A stretch of DNA of 64,000 nt from Paracoccus hibiscisoli (GTDB taxonomy: Bacteria; Pseudomonadota; Alphaproteobacteria; Rhodobacterales; Rhodobacteraceae). Positions 43,277-51,328 of the stretch are shown here, in pieces. The position numbers and the translations under genes are program-made. The stretch is from positions 81,500 through 145,499 of the forward strand of contig NZ_SUNH01000012.1 in assembly GCF_005048265.1 (NCBI RefSeq), read 5' to 3'. The notes beneath the pieces were generated by a model. That model ran no database searches. It worked only from the letters and a program-made list of their open reading frames with translations, and was not told the DNA's origin. Every line of letters begins with the position of its first letter. Position 1 is the stretch's first letter.

Positions 43277-45837
43277 CACAGCACCTCCTGCGCGGCGATC
43301 AGGGCGACGGACACAGCGGTCGTGGTCAGCCAGAAAGCCTGGAACATCTGCCAGATGGGGGCCGCACCACGGCGGACCTCGCTCAGCCGGCCGGTCTGGG
43401 CATCGCGCAGGCTGCGCAGCGCCAGCATCGCGGCGATCACGCCGTGGAAGACGGCGAATCCCAGGATCGCCCCGCGCAGCGCGTCGCGCGCGTGGCGGCG
43501 CGGATCGTCCAGACCCAGCCCGACGACCGCCAGCGCCACCAGCGCGACAAGCGCCGCCGCCAGCCCCAGCCCGGCCCAGGCCGCGCCCGAGGCATGGCTG
43601 CGCTGCGCCTCGGCCCGGTGGGAGGCCAGCAGGCCCAGGGCCATCGCGGCCAGGGCCAGCGCGGCCGCCGCGATCACCGGCAGGCTGACCAGCGTGCTGG
43701 GCGGCGCGGGCCATGCCGGCGCCACGACCGACAGAAAGCCCACCCCGAACAGCAGCGCCGCATAGAGCGTCCCGTCCGCCAGCAACAGCGCGATGGCCCC
43801 GGTCCGCGCCAGCGTGTTGCGCGTCTGCCAGTGCAGCGGCAGGGTCAGGCCGGGGGCGACGGCGGCAGGCGCGTGGTCGCGGTCGGTGCCCATGATCGCG
43901 CCCCATTTCCAGGCCGCGATCAGCGTCAGCACCATGCCCAGGGGCGCCAGCCAGTACAGCCCCACCAGCATGGCCGCGAAAAAGCTGCCGATCGCAGCCG
44001 AGGTCAGCAGCGGCAGCCAGGTGCTGGTCGCCAGCACGGCGACATGGTCGGGGCGACCGGTCCCGGCCTCGACCACCAGCGTCTCTCGGAAGCCGCGCGG
44101 CGCGCCGGGCAGCAGCCCCTCGCCCCGCGCCAAGGGCAGCAGGGCCGAGGCATCGGCCTGACGCGGACCGGGAAGCGAGGCGAAGTTATAGGAGGGCGCC
44201 GGCAGCGGCATGGCCCAGTCCAGCGTCGGCGCGCGCCACGGGTTGCGGCGGCTGCGGCGTCCGAACATCCACTGCATGATCACGTCAAAGGCGAACAGCG
44301 CAAAGCCCGCCGACATGATCATCCCGAAGATCGACGAGATCAGGTTCAGCCACTCCCATTCCGGGTTGTTGGGATAGACCGCGATGCGGCGCGGCATGCC
44401 CAGAAGGCCGGTCAGGTGCATCAGGAAGAAGGTGCCGTGAAAGCCGATCAGGATCAGCCAGAAGGCCGATTCCCCCAGGCCCCGCACGCGCCAGCGCCCG
44501 CAGATCAGCGGCATCCAGTAGCTGACCGCCGCCAGCATCGGAAAGACGAAGCCGCCGACCAGCACGTAATGCAGGTGCGCGGTGACGAAGGCCGTGTCAT
44601 GGGCCTGCCAGTTGAAGGGCACCATGGCCAGCATGACGCCCGTCAGCCCGCCCATCACGAAGGTGATGAAGAACCCCATCACATACAGCATCGGCAGGCG
44701 AAAGCTGACCTTGCCGTCCCACATGGTGCCGATCCAGGCAAAGACCTGGACCGCCGTGGGCACTGCCACCAGGGCAGAGGCCGCGCTGAAGAAGGCCAGC
44801 GCCATATGCGGGATGCCCACGGTGAACATGTGATGCACCCAGAGGCCGAAGGACAGGAACACCAGCCCCGCGATGGCCGCGACGATGGCGCCATAGCCCA
44901 GGATGGTGGTGCGCGCCATGATCGGGATGATCGTGGACAGCGCGCCCGCGGCGGGCAGGAAGATGATATAGACCTCGGGGTGGCCGAACAGCCAGAAGAG
45001 GTGCTGCCACAGCAGCGGATCGCCGCCGCGCGCCACGTCGAAGAACGGCCAGTCGAAGGCGCGCTGCACCTCCAGCAGGATCGAGCCCAGGATCAGCGGC
45101 GGAAAGCCCACCAGCATCATCACCGCCGTGCCCAGCAGATACCAGCCCATCAGCGGCATCCGCGTCAGCGGCATATGCGCCGCGCGGCAGCGCAGGATGG
45201 TCACGGTGATCTCGACCGCGGCGGCCATGGCGCTGATTTCGACGAAGGTCACGCCCAGCAGCCAGACATCGGCATTCACGCCGGGCGAATGGGTCCGGTC
45301 GGACAGGGGCGTGTACATGAACCAGCCGTCATCGGGCGCCAGCCCGAACAGCAGCGAACCGACGATGACCGTGCCCCCGAACAGATAGCACCAGTAGCCA
45401 AGGGCCGACAGGCGCGGAAAGGCCATGTCGCGCGCACCCAGGATCTTGGGCAGCAGCCACAGGGCCAGCCCCTCCAGCATGGGGATGGCGAAGAGGAACA
45501 TCATGATGCTGCCATGCATCGTGAAGATCTGGTTATACAGGTCCACGTCCAGGAACGCGCCCTGCCGCGTCGCCAGCTGCGCGCGGATCATCATGGCCAG
45601 CACGCCGCCGATGGCGAAGAACACGAAGGACGTCACCATGAACCGCAGCCCGATCGTGCCGTGGTTGACCGAGGTGAAGAACCCGCGCCAGCCCGGCTCG
45701 TCGCGCCAGGTCCGGTCCAGCTCGCGGTGCAGCGACAGGGCGCGGCGGGTGTCGTTGGGGGCGATGTCGGCGCGGGGGTCGAACATCGGCTCGTTCGGCG
45801 CGATGTCGCGGTCGCCCATGGGGCGGGTGACGGTCAT
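43276..45837 (-). CDS. Cytochrome c oxidase, fused subunit I-III
   Basis: An 853-residue heme-copper oxidase. Residues about 50-560 are subunit I with heme-a ligand region MHGSIMMFLFAIP, the CuB/proton site FGHPEVYIIFLP (His, Glu and Tyr of the A1 type), HHMFTVG, and AHLHYVLVGG with the heme ligands. From about residue 600 the chain continues with further helices resembling subunit III (WLPLLTSAAIGSFFAAMLVG, FGVGFLSVVAPAWPAPPST, FHGVIAAMLALRSL). It catalyses oxygen reduction coupled to proton pumping. Start overlaps the subunit II stop. The fused I-III form resembles the minor coxMNOP-type oxidases rather than the main aa3 enzyme. Confidence 0.93.
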   Translation of the reverse strand: MTVTRPMGDRDIAPNEPMFDPRADIAPNDTRRALSLHRELDRTWRDEPGWRGFFTSVNHGTIGLRFMVTSFVFFAIGGVLAMMIRAQLATRQGAFLDVDLYNQIFTMHGSIMMFLFAIPMLEGLALWLLPKILGARDMAFPRLSALGYWCYLFGGTVIVGSLLFGLAPDDGWFMYTPLSDRTHSPGVNADVWLLGVTFVEISAMAAAVEITVTILRCRAAHMPLTRMPLMGWYLLGTAVMMLVGFPPLILGSILLEVQRAFDWPFFDVARGGDPLLWQHLFWLFGHPEVYIIFLPAAGALSTIIPIMARTTILGYGAIVAAIAGLVFLSFGLWVHHMFTVGIPHMALAFFSAASALVAVPTAVQVFAWIGTMWDGKVSFRLPMLYVMGFFITFVMGGLTGVMLAMVPFNWQAHDTAFVTAHLHYVLVGGFVFPMLAAVSYWMPLICGRWRVRGLGESAFWLILIGFHGTFFLMHLTGLLGMPRRIAVYPNNPEWEWLNLISSIFGMIMSAGFALFAFDVIMQWMFGRRSRRNPWRAPTLDWAMPLPAPSYNFASLPGPRQADASALLPLARGEGLLPGAPRGFRETLVVEAGTGRPDHVAVLATSTWLPLLTSAAIGSFFAAMLVGLYWLAPLGMVLTLIAAWKWGAIMGTDRDHAPAAVAPGLTLPLHWQTRNTLARTGAIALLLADGTLYAALLFGVGFLSVVAPAWPAPPSTLVSLPVIAAAALALAAMALGLLASHRAEAQRSHASGAAWAGLGLAAALVALVALAVVGLGLDDPRRHARDALRGAILGFAVFHGVIAAMLALRSLRDAQTGRLSEVRRGAAPIWQMFQAFWLTTTAVSVALIAAQEVL

Positions 45838-46526
45838 GGACGGGTCTCCGGGATCAGGTCGGCCGACATGTCGGGGATGGGGCCGGTCGGGTCATAGGCC
45901 ACGACGGTGAAACGCATGAAGCTGTGGCCGATCCCGCAGAATTCGGCACAAAGCCCCTCATAGATGCCGGGCGTGTCGGCGCGCAGGCGGTGCAGGTTCT
46001 GGTGGCCGGGAATGGCATCCATCTTGCCGCCCAGCTGCGGCACCCAAAAGCTGTGGATCACGTCCTGGGCGGTGATCTCCACGTCAAAGCTCTCTCCGGC
46101 GGGGATATATAGGGTGTCGACGGTCTGGACGGGCAGGCCGTCAGGGCCGGGCTGGGTGAAGCGCCATTCCCACTGCGCGGCATGCGCGCCCACGCGCAGC
46201 GCATCGTCGCCGCGCGCCAGCATGCGTTCCCCGATCCACAGCGAAAACCCCAGCAGCACCACCAGGACGGCGCCGGTGAAGCCCAGGCCCCAGCCCCAGA
46301 TCCAGCCGCGTTCCGACCGCCGCGCGCCGTTGTTGCGCACCGCTGCCGTCAGCAGGCCCAGCACCAGCGCGGTGATCAGCCCCGACCCGATCAGCATCGC
46401 CCACCACAGCATCGCGATGTCGCGCGCGGCCGGCCCCGAGGGGGCCAGTGTGCTCAGCGCGCCATCGCATCCGGCCAGCAGGGGAACCGCGGACAGTGCC
46501 AGGGCCTTGTGCCCATGACCCTTCAG
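45834..46526 (-). CDS. Cytochrome c oxidase subunit II (lipoprotein), start uncertain
   Basis: The CuA site is intact: CAEFCGIGHSFM, with the upstream His in VIHSFWVPQLGGKMD. A lipobox LLAGC (Cys codon at 46469-46467) and two helices (about 35-60 and 75-97) fit a lipoprotein-type subunit II. No ATG, GTG or TTG lies between the lipobox and 46526; the coordinate given uses a CTG there. The nearest canonical option is a GTG at 46601 with AAGG upstream, which would add 25 residues and overlap the divergent DUF2231 gene. Function is firm; the start is not. The stop overlaps the subunit I ATG. Confidence 0.85.
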   Translation of the reverse strand: MKGHGHKALALSAVPLLAGCDGALSTLAPSGPAARDIAMLWWAMLIGSGLITALVLGLLTAAVRNNGARRSERGWIWGWGLGFTGAVLVVLLGFSLWIGERMLARGDDALRVGAHAAQWEWRFTQPGPDGLPVQTVDTLYIPAGESFDVEITAQDVIHSFWVPQLGGKMDAIPGHQNLHRLRADTPGIYEGLCAEFCGIGHSFMRFTVVAYDPTGPIPDMSADLIPETRP

Positions 46527-46541
46527 CCAGAGGAACCGCCC

Positions 46542-47066
46542 ATGCGCCAGAAACGCAGCTGGAAACAGCGCCGCCGCCTTGCCGACCCCATCGAGGAGCA
46601 CGTCACCTTCAACGACACCGAGACCAAGATCGCCGTCTCGGGCCATCCGCTGCATGCGATGATGGTGGCCTTTCCCATCGCGCTGGCCTTTTCCACCTTC
46701 GGCGCCGATGCGATGTACTGGCTGACCGCCGATGATTTCTGGCCCCGCGTCGCGCTGTGGGCCACGGGTGCGGCCTTTGGTCTGGGGGTGCTGGCCGGGA
46801 TCACCGGCACGATCGAACTGCTGATGGTGCCGGGGATCCGCATCCGGGCGGCAAGCTGGACGCATTTCATCCTCGCGGTGATGCTGTTGTCGTTGCTGGG
46901 GTTGAACTGGGGCTTTCGCCTGCCCGATCCGCAGGCCGTCGTCCTGCCCTGGGGCATCCTGCTGTCGGCCCTGACGGCAGCCATGACCGGCATCACCGGA
47001 TGGCATGGCGGCAAGTTGGTCTTCGACTATCAGATCGGTACCAAGAGCCACGGCGCGGGCGGCTGA
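46542..47066 (+). CDS. DUF2231 membrane protein
   Basis: A 174-residue protein with a basic N-terminus and four helices. The DUF2231 signature GHPLHAMMVAFPIALAF begins at residue 34, followed by TGTIELLMVPGI and GITGWHGGKLVFDY. The ATG has AGAGGAA 7 bases upstream. Members often adjoin oxidases, and heme binding through conserved histidines is proposed for the family. It is divergent from subunit II with no room for a separate promoter region, and convergent with the CopD-like gene 8 bp away. Confidence 0.88.
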   Translation: MRQKRSWKQRRRLADPIEEHVTFNDTETKIAVSGHPLHAMMVAFPIALAFSTFGADAMYWLTADDFWPRVALWATGAAFGLGVLAGITGTIELLMVPGIRIRAASWTHFILAVMLLSLLGLNWGFRLPDPQAVVLPWGILLSALTAAMTGITGWHGGKLVFDYQIGTKSHGAGG

Positions 47067-47074
47067 ACCGGCCC

Positions 47075-47587
47075 TCATGTCTGGCCCGCCGCCTGACCGC
47101 GGGGGGCCAGCATGAATTCAGGCATCCAGTCCGCGATCCAGGCCAGGTCGGGCTTGGCCAGGACCAGCCACAGGACCCCGACCATCAGCGGCACCCCCAT
47201 AACCAGCGCCCAGAGCGACGACGGCATGTTCCGCAGGCCGCGGTTTTCTCCCGACGACAGGACCAGATGGCCGATCCAGGCATGGACCAGCGCCATGCCC
47301 GCGACCAGCGCCAGCTTGGCCACGAACCACAGATCGAACACCTGCGCGGCAAAGATCAGACCCGTGCCCGCCGCAATGGCGATGATCGCCGCGGGCGTGG
47401 CAAAACCGATATAGCCGTAATGCGTGATCAGCCGGAATTCGGCATAGCGCGCCTGCGTCTGCTCTGATCCGGTGGTGCTGCGCCAGATCGCGCCATAGAA
47501 ATGCAGCATCAACGGCAGCGCGACCATGGCCGCGCACCAGCACAGCATCGCCGCCAGGTGCAGGTATTTCAGCCCCGCGATGATCAT
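47075..47587 (-). CDS. CopD-like/HemJ-like membrane protein
   Basis: A 170-residue protein with four helices. The N-terminal MIIAGLKYLHLAAMLCWCAAM with its conserved His and the later FVAKLALVAGMALVHAWIG resemble both the CopD domain and the HemJ/UPF0093 protoporphyrinogen oxidase group. In this cluster a role in copper or heme supply to the oxidase is plausible. The ATG overlaps the CtaG stop as ATGA. I cannot choose between the two families by eye. Confidence 0.75.
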   Translation of the reverse strand: MIIAGLKYLHLAAMLCWCAAMVALPLMLHFYGAIWRSTTGSEQTQARYAEFRLITHYGYIGFATPAAIIAIAAGTGLIFAAQVFDLWFVAKLALVAGMALVHAWIGHLVLSSGENRGLRNMPSSLWALVMGVPLMVGVLWLVLAKPDLAWIADWMPEFMLAPRGQAAGQT

Positions 47588-48312
47588 GCCGCAAACCCCC
47601 TGCGCCAGGCCAGCCACAGCATCCGACCGGCGATCGCCGCCACCGGCACAAAGCCCGGCACCCACATCACCAGTCCCGCCAGCTGCTGATCCGCCAGCGG
47701 CGACAGGCCCCAGGGGATCGTGCCCGCGACATGGGGGAAATACAGGATCGACGGCGCAAAGGTCAGGATCGCGCCCAGAAAGCCCATGACCCCCGCCAGC
47801 CCGCCGATCAGCGCGGCGCGGCGCAGGGCCTCTTCGGCGCCGAAACCGGGGGCCAGGACCGCCGACCAGAACGCCCAGGCCGACAGCAGCATCGCACCCT
47901 GCATCAGCCAGTACAGCCCGTCCGACGCCCAGATCGCGTCATAGACACCCGGCAGGTGCCAGGCGATCATCGCCCCGGACAAGGCCGCCAGCGACAGCCC
48001 CGCAGGCACCCGCGCCAGCAGCGGCATCGCCACGGCCAGCGCCGGCGCGGCCAGCGTGATCAGCACCAGATGATGCGCCGCGCGCGCCGAAAACAGCGCC
48101 ACCGTCAGCGCGCAGAGCGGCGACACGAAGGCCAGCACCAGCGCCCCTACCGCGATCGCGCCGGGCGCAAGGCCCGCGCGCCCGCCGCGCCGGATCAGGA
48201 TCACGGCCAGCACCGCGATCGCAGCCAGCACGACAGGGTCCATGTTCCAGCTGCTCCACAGCTGGCCCGGCACCGGGGCAGGCCCGCAATAGGGCATGGG
48301 GGTGTCTGTCAT
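47584..48312 (-). CDS. Cytochrome c oxidase assembly factor CtaG, caa3 type
   Basis: A 242-residue membrane protein with seven predicted helices and the caa3-type CtaG pattern: YCGPAPVPGQLWSSWNMD at the start, SARAAHHLVLITLAAPALA in the middle with the paired histidines, and DQQLAGLVMWVPGFVP near the end. It assists copper insertion into subunit I/CuB or CuA. First gene of the minus-strand pair with the CopD-like protein; 125 bp separate it from the divergent flavoprotein gene. This family is distinct from Cox11-type CtaG. Confidence 0.9.
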   Translation of the reverse strand: MTDTPMPYCGPAPVPGQLWSSWNMDPVVLAAIAVLAVILIRRGGRAGLAPGAIAVGALVLAFVSPLCALTVALFSARAAHHLVLITLAAPALAVAMPLLARVPAGLSLAALSGAMIAWHLPGVYDAIWASDGLYWLMQGAMLLSAWAFWSAVLAPGFGAEEALRRAALIGGLAGVMGFLGAILTFAPSILYFPHVAGTIPWGLSPLADQQLAGLVMWVPGFVPVAAIAGRMLWLAWRRGFAA

Positions 48313-48436
48313 TCTGTCTCCTCAGGGATGGCGCGGGCCGGATCGGTCGGAACGCATGTCATGGGGTGCAACACCGGTCTTCGGGGTCGGTTCCACGCCA
48401 TGCGGAACCCGCCCGGAGGCGTGGCGTTGGCGTGGC

Positions 48437-49831
48437 ATGGATGACACGACACGCAACGCGCCGCACAGGCATGTCCGCCCCGGTGACCACACCGCCGCCG
48501 TTCGCCTTCAGGCCGCGGGCTGGCTGATGGTGGCGGCAGTGGGGTTGGTGTTGCCCTATCTGGTGATCCTGTCGGGCGATCCGCCGCGCGACCCGTCGCT
48601 GATGCGCAACCTGTCCTATGGTCTGGGCTTTGGCGCGCTGGCACTGGCCGGTCTGCAATTCGCGCTGACCGGGCGGATCAAGGTGCTGCTGCGCCCCTTT
48701 GGTGCCGACATCATTCCGGTGTTTCACCGGTTCCTCAGCTGGGGTGCGGTGGCGCTGATGCTGGGTCATTTCGCGATCCTGTATCTGTGGCACAAGGACG
48801 ACATGGGGGTGCTGAACCCGCTGGCCGCGCCCGCCTACATGACCGCGGGGCGGGTGGCGCTGCTGTGCTTTGTGACGCTGATCGTCAGCTCGGAGTTCCG
48901 GAAATGGCTGCGGCTGGACTATCTGTGGTGGCGGCGGCTGCATGTCGGGCTGGCCCTGACCGGCTTTGCCGCAGCCATCTGGCATGTGCTGGGGGCGGGG
49001 CATTTTACCGGCCAGGACGGCACCCGCGGGCTGTGGCTGGCGGTGACCGTGGCTTGGGCCGGGCTGATCGTCTACACCCGCCTGATCCGCCCCTGGCGGC
49101 AGTCGCGCAACCCCTGGCGCGTGGTCGAGAACCGGGACGAGGGCGACGATATCCGCACCCTGGTGCTGGAGCCGCAGGGGCGTCCGCTGCGCGACTGGCG
49201 GCCTGGGCAGTTCGCCTGGCTGGCGGTCGGAGGGTCGCCCTTTTCGCTGCGCGAGCATCCCTTTACCATCTCGACCGCGCCGGACAAAGGGCCGCGCATC
49301 AGCTTTTCGATCAAGCCCCTGGGCGATGACAGCGCCCGTCTGGCCCGGACCAAGCCCGGCACGACCGCGTGGATCGACGGCCCTTATGGCGTCTTCACTG
49401 TCGACCGGGAGGCTGATGCCGACGGGTTCGTGATGATCGCGGGCGGGGTGGGCATCACCCCCATCATGGCGAACCTGCATGCGCTGGAGGCCCGCCGCGA
49501 CCCGCGCCCGGTGCATCTGCTCTATGCCAATGACAGCTGGGACGAGGTCGCCTTTCGCGATGAGCTGGCGCGGATGGCCACCCGCATTGATCTGCACGTA
49601 ACCCATGTGATCCAGAACCCGCCGGACAGGGATTGGCCGCCGCAGGATCATCAGGTCGCCGAGGGGCGGATCGACGCGGACCTGCTGGCGCGCCTTCTGC
49701 CCGCCGAAGCGCGCGATTGGCCGCACATGATGTGCGGACCCGCGCCGATGCTGGAGGCGATCCGGCCAGCGCTGCGCCAGATGGGTGTGCCCTTGGGGCG
49801 CATCCACAGTGAAATCTTCGAGATGGTGTGA
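48437..49831 (+). CDS. Ferric-reductase-like membrane flavoprotein
   Basis: A 464-residue protein. Residues about 20-225 are a six-helix heme-b domain with paired histidines (FHRFLSWGAVALMLGHFAIL and RRLHVGLALTGFAAAIWHVLG). Residues about 240-464 are an FNR-type reductase with FAD site EHPFTISTAPDKG and NAD(P) site AGGVGITPIM and MMCGPAPML. It would pass electrons from NAD(P)H across the membrane to heme and then to an external acceptor such as ferric iron or oxygen. The ATG 48437 fits the family start; upstream sequence in frame is not conserved-looking. Confidence 0.88.
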   Translation: MDDTTRNAPHRHVRPGDHTAAVRLQAAGWLMVAAVGLVLPYLVILSGDPPRDPSLMRNLSYGLGFGALALAGLQFALTGRIKVLLRPFGADIIPVFHRFLSWGAVALMLGHFAILYLWHKDDMGVLNPLAAPAYMTAGRVALLCFVTLIVSSEFRKWLRLDYLWWRRLHVGLALTGFAAAIWHVLGAGHFTGQDGTRGLWLAVTVAWAGLIVYTRLIRPWRQSRNPWRVVENRDEGDDIRTLVLEPQGRPLRDWRPGQFAWLAVGGSPFSLREHPFTISTAPDKGPRISFSIKPLGDDSARLARTKPGTTAWIDGPYGVFTVDREADADGFVMIAGGVGITPIMANLHALEARRDPRPVHLLYANDSWDEVAFRDELARMATRIDLHVTHVIQNPPDRDWPPQDHQVAEGRIDADLLARLLPAEARDWPHMMCGPAPMLEAIRPALRQMGVPLGRIHSEIFEMV

Positions 49832-49833
49832 CG

Positions 49834-49926
49834 ATGCGCCCCCGGCTTGCCCTAATCCTCGCCCTGATGCTGATCGCGCTGACCTTGGCCTGCGCGGTCG
49901 TGCTGGCCGTGACTGTAACCCGCTAA
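49834..49926 (+). CDS. 30-residue membrane microprotein candidate
   Basis: The frame encodes MRPRLALILALMLIALTLAC and ten further residues ending VTVTR, with a TAA stop. It is one hydrophobic helix with basic ends. It starts 2 bp after the flavoprotein stop, which allows translational coupling, though no strong ribosome site is seen. It could be a small partner of the flavoprotein or a chance frame. Confidence 0.45.
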   Translation: MRPRLALILALMLIALTLACAVVLAVTVTR

Positions 49927-49934
49927 GGCGCGCC

Positions 49935-51224
49935 TCAGGCGGCCGTCACGCGCCAGATAACGTCGCCCACATCGTCGGCCACCAGCAGCGAGCGTTCGTC
50001 GGCGCCAATCGCGACGCCCACCGGGCGGCCATAGGCGTGACGCTCGTCCTCGGACAGGAACCCCGACAGGATGTCGCGGGGCGGCCCCGATGGCTTGCCA
50101 TTCGCGAAGGGCACAAAGATCACCCGGTATCCGCTGAGCTTTGAGCGGTTCCACGAGCCATGCTGGCCGATGACCATTCCGTCGGGAAAGCCGGGCAGCG
50201 TGCCCGCGGGCATCCAGCACAGCCCCAGGGATGCGGTATGGCCGCCAAGGGCGTAATCGGGCGTGATGGCGCGGGCGACCATCTCGGCGTCCTGCGCGAC
50301 CCGGTCGTCCACCGTCTGCCCCCAATAGCAATAGGGCCAACCATAGAAGCCCCCATCGCGGACCGAGGTCAGGTAATCGGGCGGCGTCTCGTCACCCAGC
50401 CCGTCGCGTTCGTTCACTACCGTCCACAGGACGCCGGTCTGCGGCTCCCAGGCCATGCCGACCGCGTTGCGCAGGCCGCTGGCAAAGATGCGCGCCTGTT
50501 CGGTCGCCAGATCCAGATGCCAGATGGCGGCGCGGCCCTCCTCAGCGGCCATGCCCTGATCGCCGATATTACTCAGCGATCCGACACCGGCGTAAAGCCC
50601 GCTCCCGTCCGGGGCGACGATCAGGCTGCGGGTCCAGTGGCCGTTGGGCTTGAAGGAGACCAGCGTGCGGCCCGGGGCGGTAATCGTCGTCTGGCCGGGC
50701 TGATAGGGAAAGGCCACGATGCCGTCAGTATTGCCGACATAGAAGGTGTCACCCACCACGGCCATGCCAAAGGGCTGGTTCTGGTCCTGCAGGAACACTT
50801 CGCGCGTTTCGGCCACGCCGTCGCCATCGCTGTCACGCCACAGGGTGATGCGGTTCGCGCTGATGCCGATGGCGCGGGCGCGGCGCATGGTGGCCTGGGC
50901 CGCATGATCCATCAGGGTCTTGGGCGGGGCGGGCTGTTCCTTGGATTCGGCGACCAGCACGTCGCCATTGGGCAGCACCTCGATCCAGCGCGGGTGATCC
51001 AAGCCCGAGGCAAAGGCATTGACCGCCAGCCCCGGCGCGCAATCGGGAACATGGCCGGGGGCCCAGCCCTTGGCGGTGGGCATCTTGAGGGTCATGATGC
51101 CCTGTGCCCGCGCCTCGGGGATCTGCGGTTCCTGGCCGACGGCCTGAACCCGTGGGGCGCCATAGCGCCTGATCGCGACCATCGCCGCGCCTACCGCCGC
51201 CGTCGCTCGTGCCATCAGTTCCAT
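49935..51224 (-). CDS. PQQ-type sugar dehydrogenase, sorbosone dehydrogenase-like
   Basis: A 429-residue beta-propeller oxidoreductase of the soluble glucose/sorbosone dehydrogenase family. Recognisable parts are GLDHPRWIEVLPNGDVLVAES, GLRNAVGMAWEP, and DGGFYGWPYCYWGQ, with the ligand-rich NERDGLGDE. A short hydrophobic stretch near residues 7-19 may be a weak membrane anchor or signal. It oxidises a sugar or aldose with PQQ and passes electrons to the respiratory chain. The ATG at 51224 has AAGGGGGCGG upstream. No PQQ synthesis genes are in the window. Confidence 0.88.
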   Translation of the reverse strand: MELMARATAAVGAAMVAIRRYGAPRVQAVGQEPQIPEARAQGIMTLKMPTAKGWAPGHVPDCAPGLAVNAFASGLDHPRWIEVLPNGDVLVAESKEQPAPPKTLMDHAAQATMRRARAIGISANRITLWRDSDGDGVAETREVFLQDQNQPFGMAVVGDTFYVGNTDGIVAFPYQPGQTTITAPGRTLVSFKPNGHWTRSLIVAPDGSGLYAGVGSLSNIGDQGMAAEEGRAAIWHLDLATEQARIFASGLRNAVGMAWEPQTGVLWTVVNERDGLGDETPPDYLTSVRDGGFYGWPYCYWGQTVDDRVAQDAEMVARAITPDYALGGHTASLGLCWMPAGTLPGFPDGMVIGQHGSWNRSKLSGYRVIFVPFANGKPSGPPRDILSGFLSEDERHAYGRPVGVAIGADERSLLVADDVGDVIWRVTAA

Positions 51225-51328
51225 GATCCGCCCCCTTAATATCGTCTTGGCGCACTGTAACCACATGGGGGGCCGCGTCAAATGCCCTGCGCCGGGGGAC
51301 AGGGGCCCCGGCGCAGGGCGGTTTCTGC

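Noticed and set aside
43444..45897. An 817-codon open frame antisense to the oxidase subunit I-III gene
   Set aside because: The product is low-complexity His/Gln/Arg-rich sequence; the opposite strand encodes a textbook heme-copper oxidase.
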